The translations under genes were made by a program, and so were the position numbers. Source: Cladorrhinum sp. PSN259 (Eukaryota; Ascomycota; Sordariomycetes; Sordariales; Podosporaceae). From it: DNA of 64,000 nt. Each line of letters opens with the position of its first letter. Position 1 is the first letter of the stretch. The notes under the pieces are model-generated. The model had not been told where the DNA came from and did no database searches. It worked only from the letters and a program-made list of their open reading frames with translations. Shown here piece after piece: positions 32,748 through 44,679 of this stretch. The stretch lies in assembly GCA_033725935.1 (NCBI GenBank), contig MU867067.1, positions 865,173-929,172 of the forward strand, written 5' to 3'.

Positions 32748-35700
32748 ATGCGGCTCAAAAAAAGGACATCAATACTGGGCGGTCTGGCTCTGCTTCAAGG
32801 CCAAGCAGTACTAGCGATCACCGAAACTTTTGACACAGCAAATACAGCAATAACAAGCTTATCAGATCCATCACTTGTATTCTCGGCAGTGAGTTCCTTA
32901 CTCTCACGACAGGAACTAGCAGCCGGCAGCGCAGATGGACCATCGCCTTACGACTCTGGACTCGCGCCGGATGTGTTGGCTGACACTTCACCACTTAATT
33001 ATGGCGAATTTCTGGAGCGACATGTGCACTCGCATGTGCGACGGAAACTTCACACACACAATCACGCACACAACCGCACGGAGGAGAGCGGCGGACCGAT
33101 AGGGAAAAGAGCAGCAAAAGACTTCTTTCTGAGGATAATGCCCCTCGGCGCTTCGATCACGCAAGGGGTAGGCTCAACGGATAATAATGGCTACCGCAAG
33201 CTTTTACGCCAACAATTACGCTTCAAGGGGTGGAAAGTAAACATGGTCGGCAGCAAAAGGAACGGTCCAATGGCGGATAACGATAACGAGGGGCATCCGG
33301 GAAGGGTGATCACCGAAGTGCAGGATGCTTTTGTCAAGTCAAAGGGGTTGATGCCGAATTTGGTGCTCATAAATGTTGGGACGTAAGTTTTTTCACTTTC
33401 CTCGTATTCCACAGATTTTTACTTTACTTTTTCTGGGCGTAACATCATCTCTTGCATGATTTCTTTTTTTCAAGCTGGCAAGAAGGAGGAGGACTGATAA
33501 AGTTTCTGGTAGGAACGACTGCTCAAAAAACATCAACCCCTCCCAAGCCTCCGTCCGTCTCCGAAGCCTCCTGGACGACATCTACTCCTCAATACCCGGC
33601 GTAACAGTCATTGTTTCCACCCTCTCACCTTCCAAATCCAACCCTGCCTGCGCAGCAGACGTATCCCAGCAGTACCGCGATCTAGTCAACGCCTACAAAT
33701 CCTCTCCCCAGTCTCGGTCACGCATCGCCCTGGCAGACTTGCACTCCGCTCTCTCGATCGAGAAACATTTGACTTCAGACGGTATACACCCCAACGACGA
33801 AGGATACAGAGTTTTTGCGTCAATATGGTGGGACGCTATCTCAAAAATCGAGGATACGATCCAGCCGCCCGTTGATACGGGTGCTCCGGACGATGAAACC
33901 GGTGGTGCAGGATCACCTGATAATAATAACGGCAGAGTAAAGAATTGTGCCAAAGTCAAAGGGGTAGCAAGGGGCCCGGTACAGACTCAACAGGGAAGCG
34001 GAAAAGATGACGGCGGGTACGTGCACGATCGCTTGGAGAGGGGAGTCTTGGACTCTGCGAGGATTGAGATATTCAGAGACGGCGAAAAGGCTGAGGAGAT
34101 CCCAGGGAGGGTGTTTTTTGCTAATTTAGTTGTGTTAAATGGGCGGTTCGAACGCGGAGAAGAGCTGGATGATTGGGTTAGAGTCAGATTTGAGGGTTCT
34201 CGAGTCAAATGGTTTGTGAGGCAGAATTTGGGAGGGGGCAGGTTCGGGGCGTCGGTTGAGTTTGATGTTGGGTTGGAGTGTGGAAAGGGGAATCGTGAGT
34301 TCCTTTTTTTTTACTTTTTTTTTTTTTTTTACTTATCTGTTTTGAATAGAGGAAATGCTGACTTGAGTACATGTAGTTTATGCCTTTGGAGATTTTGTGA
34401 GTTTCTCAGACTCAGATAAGAAGAATAAGGGGGAAAGCTGACAAGAACAGAACAACGACGGCCTGGACGACTTCTTCTGCATCAAGGCCAACTCGGCCAT
34501 CTCCGTCTCCCTCAACCGCGGCCACAAACCCTCAACAACCGACGAGAGTGTCAGAATCCCAACGTTTGAAAGCATCGGCGAGGTGACACCAGCACACGCA
34601 GGCTTCAGCGCAGCAGACGTCCGAATCGCAGATATTGATGGCGATGGCAGAGCAGACTACTGCCTCATAAACGCCGACTCAAATATCCTCTGCTCCCGCA
34701 ACGGCGGACAGGGTGACAGCTTCAACTGGCAGGGTTTCGCTGCCCCTGACACTCTCCGTGACGTTATCTTCAACCAGAAACCAGGAATCGACAAAGCAGG
34801 TATATTCTTCGGTGACATCAACGGCGAGTATGTTGTTTCCCCTTCCCCCTTTTTCTTAGGTGCAAACCCACTAATAATACTCAAGCTTCAAATCCGACTT
34901 CCTCCACATCCTAGACACAGGCGAAATACAAACACATATCAACACCCGCTCCACCTCCTCTTCCCCCTCAACAACACTCGGAATCATCCCTTCCTTCCTC
35001 TCCGCGGGCCTAACCCACCCCGGTTTACCAGTCCTAGGGGACATCCGCCCCCGCATAAAACTAGCCCGCATTTTTGGGTCCGGTCGGCTCGACTACATCT
35101 ACCTCAAAGAATCTCCCAAATTCTTCGACGTCCTAGTCTGGGAAAACAAAGGTTCAGGCGGAACCCAAGCCAAATCCGACGGAACCTTCTACTGCGACAT
35201 GACGGGCACCGGCTCAGACGACTACGTATGGATAAGCGCATCCGGCACCGAAGTACAGCTCTTCACCAACGTGCACTCCCCGCCCGAATGGGGGACCGAC
35301 ACGACCATCTCGCTAGAGAATGTTGTCTTAGGTCCCAGAGCCGGCATCCACCTGGCAGACTGGACTGGCGACGGACGCTGCGACTTTTTAGTTCAAGACA
35401 AGAAAACCGGATCCCTAAGACTCTACGAAAATAGTTTCGATCCCGAGAGGAAAGTAATCACCCTGCAGGATAAAGGCGTCGTGACGACGGGATCTGCGGA
35501 GGTCATCTGCGCACAAGGCTGGGGCGTTTCGGCGACACAAGACAGAGGCATGAGACTGGCAGATGTGGACGGGGACAAGAGAGCAGACATCCTCTGCCTG
35601 GAGCCGAACGGGAGAGTGACCGGCTGGCTGAATCGCTTGACCGGGCTCGAGGATATCGGCCAGGTCAAGTTCTCGGAAGGGTGGGACAGGGCGAACATGC

Positions 35701-36166
35701 GCTTCGCCGACGTTGAGGGGTCCGGAAGGGCCGATCTTTTGCATCTGGACAAGTACACGGGCGAGGCCAGGGTCTTTAAAAATGAGGGGTACAAAGGACC
35801 CGGTCAAGCCGGCGGGGGAAGTGCAGTTGCCTGGTCCGATAAGGGCGTTTTGTTCTCCGGTGTTGATCGGGGTGCCAACATTCATTTTGCAAACCAGGGG
35901 GGACTGGGCAGGGCTGATCTTGTGAGGGTTCTTCCTGATAATCAGGTATGTAATTCAGTTACAATGTTTTCTTTGTTGTTGCTGATGATCTTTGCTGACA
36001 TCTGTGTGACAGGCTTTTACGTACTTTAATGAATGTCCTGGCAGCTCTGGTGGTGATGATGGCCCTATTGGTAAGACCATCTCTTTTAATCCCTTGAGAG
36101 AGCTTGATTTGCTGACATGTTTACTCTTTTCTAGTTGATCCGGGTTTGCCACCCTTGACTATTTGA
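32748..36166 (+). CDS. Secreted GDSL/SGNH hydrolase with FG-GAP-like repeats
   Basis: Seven exons (32748-33382, 33513-34294, 34377-34396, 34451-34827, 34886-35945, 36013-36070, 36135-36166) keep one frame of about 987 residues. The ATG at 32748 begins a signal peptide (MRLKKRTSILGGLALLQGQA). The SGNH hydrolase follows: block I RIMPLGASITQG with the nucleophile Ser, block III LINVGTND, block V DGIHPNDEGY with catalytic Asp/His. The second half has repeated calcium-loop-like units such as DIDGDGRADYCLI, DWTGDGRCDFLV, DVDGDKRADILCL and DVEGSGRADLLHL, typical of FG-GAP/VCBS beta-propellers. The enzyme is probably an extracellular esterase or acyl hydrolase acting on polysaccharide or lipid esters. 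Exon 3 is only 20 nt, yet it restores the motif YAFGDFNNDGLDDF. Confidence 0.9.
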
Positions 36167-36701
36167 GTTCTAGTCCAAGACTTGGATTGTGTATAGCACG
36201 TGTATGAGTAAACACAGGCCCAAAGGCGTTATCGAGTTCGGATACTTGGTTAGACAGTGGCTAGAAGCCCAGGGTGGGAGTTTTCTTTTATTGTTTCGCA
36301 ATCTGCTATTGGCCGTGTGCCTCTTGGATTTGCCGTATTGTAACAACATTCTCTGTATATTAAGCCATGTACCACTGTAGATATCTAAGTAGCCATACAC
36401 TTTTCCTTTGTTCATCACAATGCCTCGCTATCAGTCTTGACGAACAACGAAAACAATGGAGAGGAAGTGGAAATTGGAATTCAAGATGGGAAGACCGAGG
36501 GGGGAGCTGCACTAATCCTAACCAAGTATAGGCAACAGGCTGGTTGACAGGTGGAAAGACTCTGTAAAAGTCTTGGGCTTCTTGGCTACAAGGAATGTGT
36601 TTTACGGGGTCTTTTGGGCCTCCCACACCAGCAAAGTCCTGGAACTTTCTCCCTCTACACACACTGTTACACTCATGACTCAACTGGTAAAACTACCCAC
36701 C
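36167..36701. other. Intergenic region
   Basis: 535 bases between two plus-strand genes: the 3' UTR of the GDSL gene and the promoter of the HET gene. No gene is seen. Confidence 0.5.
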
Positions 36702-39631
36702 ATGTCTGGTTTCTTGGACAACGAGTATCCGAGGTACATAAAGCAAGGCTATATTGAGTAGTCCTAGAATGCAACCGTGGCTAACAGTAATTTACTCGAC
36801 CCTAGTGACTGGACGCCTCTGCATATTGCCGTCTGGCGGCACGATTTTGCACAGACACGCCAGCACGCAAACGCGGACACGGTAAACCAAAAAGACAGCC
36901 AGGGTTGGACACCGGTCCACCTGGCGTGCTCATCCAGCAACTCTCCCATCTTCTACAGTCACCAAGTGTTGCAACGGACGGTGCCGTGCGAATTGTCTCT
37001 CTCCCCGTCTCGACGGAAGCCGCCGCGGGGACAGATGTATAGTGACTTTGACGATAATGAGAGGGCTACTGCTATGGGCCTACTAAAAATCCTCATGCAA
37101 CACAGGCCGCGCTTAAGCAGTTCTCATTTCCCAACACCTCTACACTGTGCAGCTAACAGCGGTTGGCTCAGCCATGCTCGCGCCTTGGTCGACGCCGGTG
37201 CGCCCGTTTACACCGGCCCGGATTGCTCTCCGCTTTGCTGGGCAGAGGGGGGACCGAATGGAGATCTGCCCGTCCCTTTATTTCTCAGGGAAAAGCTGGG
37301 CGATCTTGGCTGTGCCATGATAGAGGCTGACCACGAGCGGCCTCATGGTACGTTGTCTTCCTTGGCTAATCTTGAAGAGCAATCGACGGTAAAACCCGTC
37401 CTGTCTCGCCCTAAAAAGCAGAATAACGGACCCGGCAGACACGGCCTGTGCTATATGTGCAGCAAAATATCATTCAAGGACCTTTGTCGCACCCAAGGGT
37501 ACTTGCACTATCCTTCCTTTGAAATGGTGAGGCGATCGGCGGGACGCTGCAAGTTCTGCAAGATCATCACCGAAGTGCTCAGCGAGAACCAAAAGATCAA
37601 CGAGTACAATACCAGCCAGGTTATCGTACGCATTTCCAACGGGAATCCTGGACATACAAGTAGCAACCAATGTTCTGATCCTCCGATCCTCCGCGTGCTC
37701 GAATTCAAGCTTTCCCCGGGATGCACATGTCCAACCTCGAATTACGACCTCCTGCCCGGTTCCCGTGGTGCTTTGGATTTTGCAAAGTGCCGTGGCTGGT
37801 GCCCGGTTGTTGCGGTCAAAGTCGACATATTCTCCGAGACAGGTGAGTGGTCGGCCACAATTATGATTTAGAGGACAAAGAAAGTAAACGAGAAATAGAA
37901 CTTACCTTGATGATCCCAAAAGAATTGGAAGGCGGAAAGATAGTGGGCGAACTCCCCTGGTCTATCCAGCAAGGAAGAGAAATCGATCCAGATCCACTCG
38001 GGTTCGCAACGCTCGAGGTCTTGCGGAAATGGATCGAGGCTTGTGAGAAGGAACACCAGAACTGCCGTTTCTCAACAGATGGGGATCCCGCCCTGCCAAC
38101 AAGAGTAATTGACGCCGAGACCAAGGATAGCCAGCGCATCCGCATCCAAGAGGGCGCCAACAAACACGCCAAGTACCTCGCCTTGAGCCACCGCTGGGTC
38201 AGCGGTCCTATGCCGTCATGGGTAACCGGGCGCAACAACCTCGAGGAGCGTAAGCTGGGGTTCCCACTCGACACGCTCCCGGCAACTATGGTGGACGCTG
38301 TCCGCGTAGCCCGCAGCCTCGGAATCCGATACCTCTGGATAGACTCTCTGTGCATTTTGCAGGATTCCCCCGGGGACTGGCAAGTCGAATCATCTCGAAT
38401 GGCCAGCATTTACGCCAACGCATACATTACTCTCTTTGCCGACTGCGGCCGCGACGACGAGCACGGCTTCCTGCACCGACGGAGCACTTTCCCGAGCGCC
38501 TCTGTACCCCTAACCGCGCCAGACGGAAGGCTGGTCACCGTCAACCTACGAAAGTCCTCGGCAGCCAGTTTCAAAGCTAGCCAGTTTTCCTCTTTCCAGG
38601 CAGACCTCGAAACCAGGTCGCATCTCTCAGACCGGGGGTGGATCTTTCAAGAACGAGTCCTCTCCCGCCGCATCCTGCACTTTGCACAGTCCCAGCTCTA
38701 CTGGGAATGCAACGAGGGCACCTTTGGTGAAGATGGGTACGTGGTCCAGAAGAGGGGACTGAGGGACTGCGCCGGACACGAAACCCGCTTTTCCAAGCTT
38801 TCGTACAGCTCCGTCATGTATGATGACTCGACGGGGCCTCTTTCTGCAAGTGATTTTATCACGCAGTGGGCGCGCCTAGTTGAGGTGTACAGCACCCTCA
38901 AGCTCACGAGGGGGGACGACAGGCTCCCTGCCGTAGCTGGTTTGGCAGCTGCCTTCAGTTCTCGCGTTGCTGACAAAAGCAGCCGCTACTTTGACGGGGT
39001 GTGGGAGCAGGATCTCGCGAGCCATCTCGCCTGGTCCATCACAAACACGAAGCCGGAACGTGCTCACCGGGTTTACCAGTACCAGGAATCCTCGAATAGC
39101 TGTGCTAGTGGCTGCGATGCCACATTCATCCACGACAGTCAGCTTTTCCCTCGGCCTAGTGTAGATCGGGCTCCGTCCTTCTCGTGGGCGGCTGTAGATG
39201 GGGAGATCAAGTACCACGAGCTGACGAAGCCTTGCGTGATATCGGTACCGAGTCCGTACGGCAAACAAAATGATGGCTGTCTTACAGTCTCGGGCCCGCT
39301 TGTTCGGGCGAGGAGCTATGGGCCGTTCAAGGAAGACGTCGGCGGGGTGTTTTGTCCGCGCAGAGCGGGATACACGCCGCTCTATGACGCCGAGGGCATG
39401 GCTTTTGGTTACCTGCTGCCCGACTCGAAGGGCGACGCCGACCAGCGCGATATATATTGCTTGAAGCTCGGTGAGCCAAGGTACTTTGGCAATATCTTTC
39501 TGGTTCTCGTCAACCTTGGGGAGCTGGATGTTACGTTTTCGCAGTTTCGCAGGATCGGGCTTGGGTTGACTAGAGACTGGTATGCAAACTTCTTTGATGA
39601 TGCCGAGATTAAAACTGTTAGATTGGTGTAG
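36702..39631 (+). CDS. Ankyrin-HET (heterokaryon incompatibility) domain protein
   Basis: Exon 1 (36702-36733) starts at an ATG in the strong context CCACCATG. A 54-nt intron leads to exon 2 (36788-37842). A further GT-AG interval of only 29 nt (37843-37871) must be removed to join exon 3 (37872-39631); the sum is 948 codons. Ankyrin-like repeats are at the N-terminus (DWTPLHIAVWRHDF, GWTPVHLACSS, TPLHCAANSGWLSHARALVD). A cysteine-rich block follows (LCYMCSKISF, RCKFCKIITEVL). The HET domain has all three signature blocks: YLALSHRWV, AVRVARSLGIRYLWIDSLCI with QDSPGDW, and SRMASIYANAYITLFA, followed by LSDRGWIFQERVLSRRILHF. HET domains trigger cell death in vegetative incompatibility when activated. 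The 29-nt gap is shorter than normal fungal introns, so a frameshift is the alternative. Confidence 0.85.
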
Positions 39632-39830
39632 AGCAAGTTGGAGAGCTGTTGATAAGATCACTGAGATGACTTCAGACAGAGGGAGCTGACCATAGGCCGT
39701 TCGAAGCAGGCCTAAATAAAGCGGCGAGATTAGCTAACTACGTCATGGATGATATAGTATTCATTTTCGTCCCTGACTTTTAGAAGAGAGAAGATAAGAT
39801 TAGGGTATTTGAATTCTAGACTTTAACGAT

Positions 39831-39995
39831 TAAATATGTATTTGGCAGTAATATCCGAGATCGACTTATCGTCCTTGGATTTTGGATTGGTGTTGGTGTA
39901 TTACGTTTGGATGGTGAATGTGAGTGATTCTAGATAGGGTGTTAAATCCAAGACTTGAAACTTGATGAGATGAGAGATGGTTCTGGATACCAGTG
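39831..39995. repeat. Dispersed repeat D, copy 1
   Basis: About 165 bases homologous to 48727-48886 in the same orientation (shared blocks TTTGGCAGTAAT, CGTCCTTGGATTT, GTTTGGATGGTGA, GATGAGATGAGAGATGG, GGATACCAGTG). It lies 200 bases downstream of the HET gene stop. Confidence 0.85.
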
Positions 39996-40694
39996 CGCAG
40001 TATTACGTCCTTAAGATTCCCCAAGTAAAGAGATATTACAGCGGGAGTCGTTTAATGACCCGCTCGGCGCATATCCTGTTTGTGACAGTCTTATTCAGAC
40101 CGACCATTATCTGATGGCTCTGTTTCAGCGGCAACCAAGAAGTTATTCAACGCCTAATCATGCCGCGCCCTTTGCATCTGTTGCGACATGAAGCACGCAT
40201 CCGGATCACCAAAACGCAGCGTGTGCTGACAGCCCAAGTCAAACACCACCCAAAGGGTCCAGGCCACAGTCCAGGCGCGCTCTAGCAGGGTAGGTATTCA
40301 GCTGAGAGAGAATTGGGCGCCAAGCGAGCCGCACTAGCAGATCGGCCCTCTTAGCTTTTCCTATTGCGGCCATCGAAGCAATCAACTGCAGGGGTATCTG
40401 TGAGCTAAACTCAAGTGCCAATTTTATTTTCCTGTTTTATTTACCCACCCAGTAGTCTACATCTAGCCCCTTGCGGATGGGTGATCGAGGTTAGGATATA
40501 GACTGATGAGTTTCTCTCTTCCATTCGTTATTTGAGTCACTTCCTCTTTGTGCCGTTTTCTCTGGCCCTGTCGCTCTTTTTTCCCCCCTCCTCGGGCTTT
40601 TTCTCATTTCGTGGGATCTTGATTCACTCTCTTTCAGGCCACTTGCTGGCATAAACTTGTTGCTCTTTGACCGACGAAAAGACAATAAGGAAAG
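39996..40694. other. Upstream region of the WSC gene
   Basis: Non-coding; the stretch 40500-40660 is pyrimidine-rich (TTCTCTCTTCC, TTTTTTCCCCCC), as expected for a fungal promoter and leader. Confidence 0.5.
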
Positions 40695-42786
40695 ATGCAG
40701 CGCGCCGTTGCTCTTGTTGCCGTCACGGCTTGCTTGTCTGGCCTAGGCGTCAATGGCTCACCTCATCGAGTTTCGACACTGCGGCACCGTGCGATGCCAC
40801 AGATTCCCGGCTACGATTTTGCAGGATGCTATACCGAAGCCGACGGTGCACGGGCTCTTACCGGCTCCAGCTATTTCGATGACCAGATGACGATCCAAAA
40901 GTGCGCTGCTGCCTGCTCTGGTTTCAAGTACTTTGGCGTAGAGTACGGCGGCGAATGCTACTGCGGCAACATGCTCAACGCGGGGAGCGTCGAGACCCAG
41001 CTGTCCGAGTGCTCTTTCACCTGCCCCGGCGATGCCACTCAGAACTGTGGCGCCGGCAACCGGCTTGACATGTATATCCGTTCTACCGAAGTGACGCCTC
41101 CCCCAATTCCGACCACGTACTCGTACAGCGGCTGCTACGCCGAGCCTGCCAACGGCCGCGCTCTTACCGGTCAGACGACGGTGACCGACGACATGACGGT
41201 GGAAAAGTGCGCCAGCTTTTGCGGTAATGCTGGGTATAGCCACTTTGGCTTGGAATACTATCATGAGGTACGTGGGCACAATCTGTCGCTGATATCTTGG
41301 ACATGGAAACGCTGACAAACCAGACAGTGCTACTGCGGTAACAGCCTGGCACCTGATGTTCAATCAGCCCCGGAGGCCGACTGCAAGTTCCCCTGTGTCG
41401 GTGACGCGACCCAGATGTGCGGAGGGGATTGGCGTTTCAACCTCTATCAGTTCGGCTCAGCTACGGCCAGTTCCTCGTCTTCTAGTTCAACTCCAAGCGC
41501 GACACCGACCCCTTCTGCGGGTGTCTCGACCTACGCCAGCGAGGGCTGCTACACCGAGGCCACGGGAAAGCGCGCCCTGAGCGACGTCTCGTACTACGAC
41601 GATGCCTTGACCGTCGAGAAGTGTGCTGCCGTGTGCTCAACTTACACGTGGTTCGGCCTCGAGTACGGCCGGGAGTGCTACTGCGGAAATACGATCAACT
41701 ACGGCAGCGTACAAGCCCCTCTCTCAGACTGCAGCTTCAACTGCCCCGGCAACAGTGCCCAGAAGTGCGGCGCTGGAAATCGTCTCAACATGTACAGCTA
41801 TCTCCCAGCCGCCACGTCATCCTCCTCACCTATCGAGCCTTCTACCATATCGACGGCCGAGCCGACGACAGCTGAGTCTTCTACCGTTTCAACATCCGAG
41901 ACCTCTACGTCAACTGCTGAGCCGACGACAGCTGAGTCTTCTACCGTTTCAACATCCGAGACCTCTACGTCGGCTGCTGAGCCGACCAGCCTTACGTCGA
42001 CGGAGCCTTCCACAACTGTTTCCGCATCTGAGACATCTACTGCGGCAACAACCGAGTCCTCAACCATGTCCACGGCCGGACCTATAAGCTCGTCTGCTGA
42101 GCCTTCGATAACCACTTTTACGGCTATCGAGTCCACCAGCTCATCGACATCCACGTCTGCGACTGGCGAGTCCTCGACGTCTGAGCCCTCAAGCACGTCG
42201 AGCAGCATTTCTTCGTCTAGCATGGAGACAACCACTTCTACCGTTGCCCCTCTGCCGACCCAGGCCATTACCAACGGCGGCTTCGAGCAACCCGGTGGAT
42301 GGACCATCAAGACCTCGGCACCAGGTGCTCTGACATACAGCTTCACTAATCCCAGCGACCCACACGGCGGGCTGCAGTCGGCGTCGGTTGCCTACGGCAC
42401 CGGGGCCTCCGCATATCAGGCATGGTTCAGCCAGCCTATTACGCTACGGCCCAACAAGCGTTATCTCTTCAGCGGTGTAAGTTCCCGTCCGGATATCTGA
42501 TAAAGGTTCATGGCTAACCCGGTTACGGTCACAGTGGGCAAAATCTAGCGCGGCTAACCCGGGCTGTTCCATCTCCTACTACATCGGCACGAGCAATGGG
42601 AACCAGAACCTCAAGACATTGGCTACGATCACGTCGGCCAACCTAAAGCCCAGCTGGACCCAGTCGACGGGCTTCTACGACGCGACCACGATCACGGATT
42701 TGTCGTTCAACGTCCGGTGGGTTTGCACGAGCGGGTTATCCCGGACGTACTACATCGATGATCTGTCCCTGACAACCACACCGTGA
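40695..42786 (+). CDS. Three-WSC-domain secreted or cell-surface protein with C-terminal carbohydrate-binding-like domain
   Basis: Exons 40695-41267, 41328-42476 and 42535-42786 encode about 657 residues. A signal peptide (MQRAVALVAVTACLSGLGVN) is followed by three WSC domains at roughly residues 37-125, 140-230 and 258-345. Each has the pattern GCYxE, RALxx, MTxxKCAxxC, FGxEYGxECYCGN and CxGDxxQxCGxGxRLxxY. A 120-residue Ser/Thr linker, presumably O-glycosylated, leads to a beta-sandwich-like domain (ITNGGFEQPGGWTI to YYIDDLSLTTTP) similar to the carbohydrate-binding modules on fungal surface proteins. No transmembrane helix follows, so unlike Wsc1 sensors it is likely secreted or wall-bound. 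WSC domains bind glucans in known cases. Confidence 0.93.
41860..41979 (+). repeat. 60-bp tandem duplication in the Ser/Thr linker
   Basis: Two adjacent 60-bp units, 41860-41919 and 41920-41979, are identical except for a few bases near their ends. They encode TAESSTVSTSETSTS twice, in frame. Confidence 0.93.
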
Positions 42787-43611
42787 TCATGTGAACAATA
42801 AACTGGAGTTGTAAGGGCTTTGTGGTTTTCACTTTGCGTAAATGCTTAGCATAATTGTAATGACGACAAATATATATATATATATGAAAAATAAACCCAT
42901 AATTCTTTTTTCATAGAAGCTGTGCCCAGGCAGTTTGTGTCAAGCAATTCAAGACAAGACGCCAAAGTGATATCACGGCAAATCCATACACATTCGCTCC
43001 CAGATAAGACCCAAAACGTGCCCCCGTCGACATCAGTATTCTGGATACAGAGCTGCTAACCGCTTATCGGCTGCTCATAATTTGGCGCCAGACGAGTATC
43101 CAAGACTCCACCAATCCCTGCTTATGTACTTTTTGGAAGCCGTTTTATCAGACAAGACATCCATTTCATGTTCCTAATAATGCAACAAAGCTCTGATTCG
43201 ACCAAGTTCTCAGCAGATACAAGTATGAGAACCTTCAAAACAATGTGTCTGGTTAGGTTGAGTTCCTGTGGGAAGGTGGTCATAGCTTTGTGGTCAAAGG
43301 TCCATCCACCACCTTCTTCTTCTTCTTCCAGTCAGCCCACTGCCTTTCTCTCCCACACAACACACCACTCAATACATGGTCTTTTCCAACCTTCTTTGCC
43401 TCCAACAGTTCCTGCGTGTGTCTGTGCCTTCGACGGCTGCGTGACATTAATGACAATATATGGTTCGAAAGAACAGTTATATATATTCAACCGTAGGTAA
43501 ACGGCTGCAACTGCGGCCAATATTGAATCGTTATATTCACACTATCCGTTATAAATGGAATATCCGTTATAAGAAGACCAACCCATTTAACTTTCAGCCC
43601 CCAGGCGGGAA
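42787..43611. other. Intergenic region
   Basis: Holds a TA microsatellite near 42868-42885 and CTT-type repeats near 43312-43328. The short open frames around 43168-43500 have no support. Confidence 0.5.
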
Positions 43612-43935
43612 GCTCTCGGGTGGGCCAAACCAAGGTTCCAGGTGGGCCAGGCCAGGGTGCAAGTGGATGGGGGCATTCCCAGATGGCAGGAGGTACCCGG
43701 CCACACCTACCTACACCCACACCCAAGCCCGGGTAATGCCTTGGATCTCTGCGTCTTGGAAGTGTTGGCCATCTTCCAGTTCAACCACCACACCCACCAC
43801 CACACCTCCCATGACGACTGGCCACCACACACAGGTACCGGCGATGGCATCGGCATACACACCCACGCCCGCATATTGGCTTAGTGGCAGGCAGGTAGGT
43901 AGGCAAGCAAGTAGGTAAGTAGGCAGGTAAAAGTA
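43612..43935 (-). repeat. Dispersed repeat E, copy 1
   Basis: 43612-43732 matches the reverse complement of about 59545-59665 (GGTGGGCCAGGCCAGGGTGC, GGGCCAAACCAAGGTTCC). The far end, 43889-43930, holds GGCAGGTAGGTAGGCAAG-type tetranucleotides, mirrored by the CCTACCTGCC tracts at 59300-59380. The middle is diverged. It may be a non-autonomous element; no terminal duplication was found. Confidence 0.65.
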
Positions 43936-44151
43936 AATAAAACAAGGTTTACGGCTGCAGAATACCCCCTTTGTTAGTATATGGTAACCACATGCACCAA
44001 AAACAAACGGTTTTATTTGACCACAACGGTTAGCAACTTGAAATTTTTCCAACGGGTTATATACTATAAACAGAACTAAATTAAAATTTTCCATCTGTTA
44101 TTTAATATATAACGATTATTTTCCCCCAAACCCCCCCACTGCCAAGTAATG

Positions 44152-44562
44152 TCAGTTTATGGGAAGGCACAGCTCCATGGTGCACTTCTGCCCCGGCTTC
44201 ACACAGTATCCACAACTCTTATTGCAGCATTTTTCCCCGAACGGGCACGTCTTTCGGCCGCAAGGCGGTCCAAGGCAGGCCTGTTTCGTACATCCCTGAC
44301 CGGGCTTTGTGCAGATGCCACAGCTCGGATTGCAGCATTCCAAGCCTTTAGCGCAGGTTGACGGACCGCAAGCTCCACCGGGAGGGATCGGTATGCAGGT
44401 TGGAGCGCCGTCGACGACTTTGCATTCGGTATCGGTAGGACAGAGGACGGTGGCGCACTTGTCTATCTGACGGTCGGGGAGGTGGACGGTGCCGGCCATG
44501 GCAGAGGTAACCATCAAGACAGCCACCCAGAAACCGAGATTCTTGTTCCGATATTGATCCAT
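44152..44562 (-). CDS. Small secreted cysteine-rich protein with two matching modules
   Basis: A single-exon frame of 136 residues from the ATG at 44562. Residues about 8-23 (LGFWVAVLMVTSAMAG) form a hydrophobic signal sequence. The mature part has 20 cysteines. Two successive modules have identical spacing: C-x4-C-x5-CC-x3-C-x2-C-x6-C-x4-C, each containing CCN-x-SCG-x-C-x-KPG. A TATA-like box lies about 107 bases upstream. Length, secretion signal and cysteine density resemble fungal effectors or antimicrobial cysteine-rich proteins, but the family is not recognised and no activity should be assumed. Confidence 0.82.
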   Translation of the reverse strand: MDQYRNKNLGFWVAVLMVTSAMAGTVHLPDRQIDKCATVLCPTDTECKVVDGAPTCIPIPPGGACGPSTCAKGLECCNPSCGICTKPGQGCTKQACLGPPCGRKTCPFGEKCCNKSCGYCVKPGQKCTMELCLPIN

Positions 44563-44668
44563 AGCTTCATCGGGCGCAATAGTGGTAGAAGATATTCAGT
44601 TTAATGGATCAAAGAATAGTAGTTTTGACACGCTAGAGTGGGCAAAACAGCTAGGGGATAGTCGGAAA

Positions 44669-44674
44669 TATATA
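44669..44674 (-). promoter_or_regulatory. TATA-like box of the cysteine-rich gene
   Basis: TATATA within GGTATATATTT on the minus strand, about 107 bases upstream of the ATG at 44562. Confidence 0.45.
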
Positions 44675-44679
44675 CCTTG

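Noticed and set aside
36777..36787. A start of the ankyrin-HET gene at GTG 36777
   Set aside because: An ATG at 36702 in strong context, joined by a normal 54-nt intron, gives a better gene start.
38876..39661. A 261-codon antisense frame in the HET gene
   Set aside because: The sense strand holds the HET-domain exon; the antisense translation has no motif.
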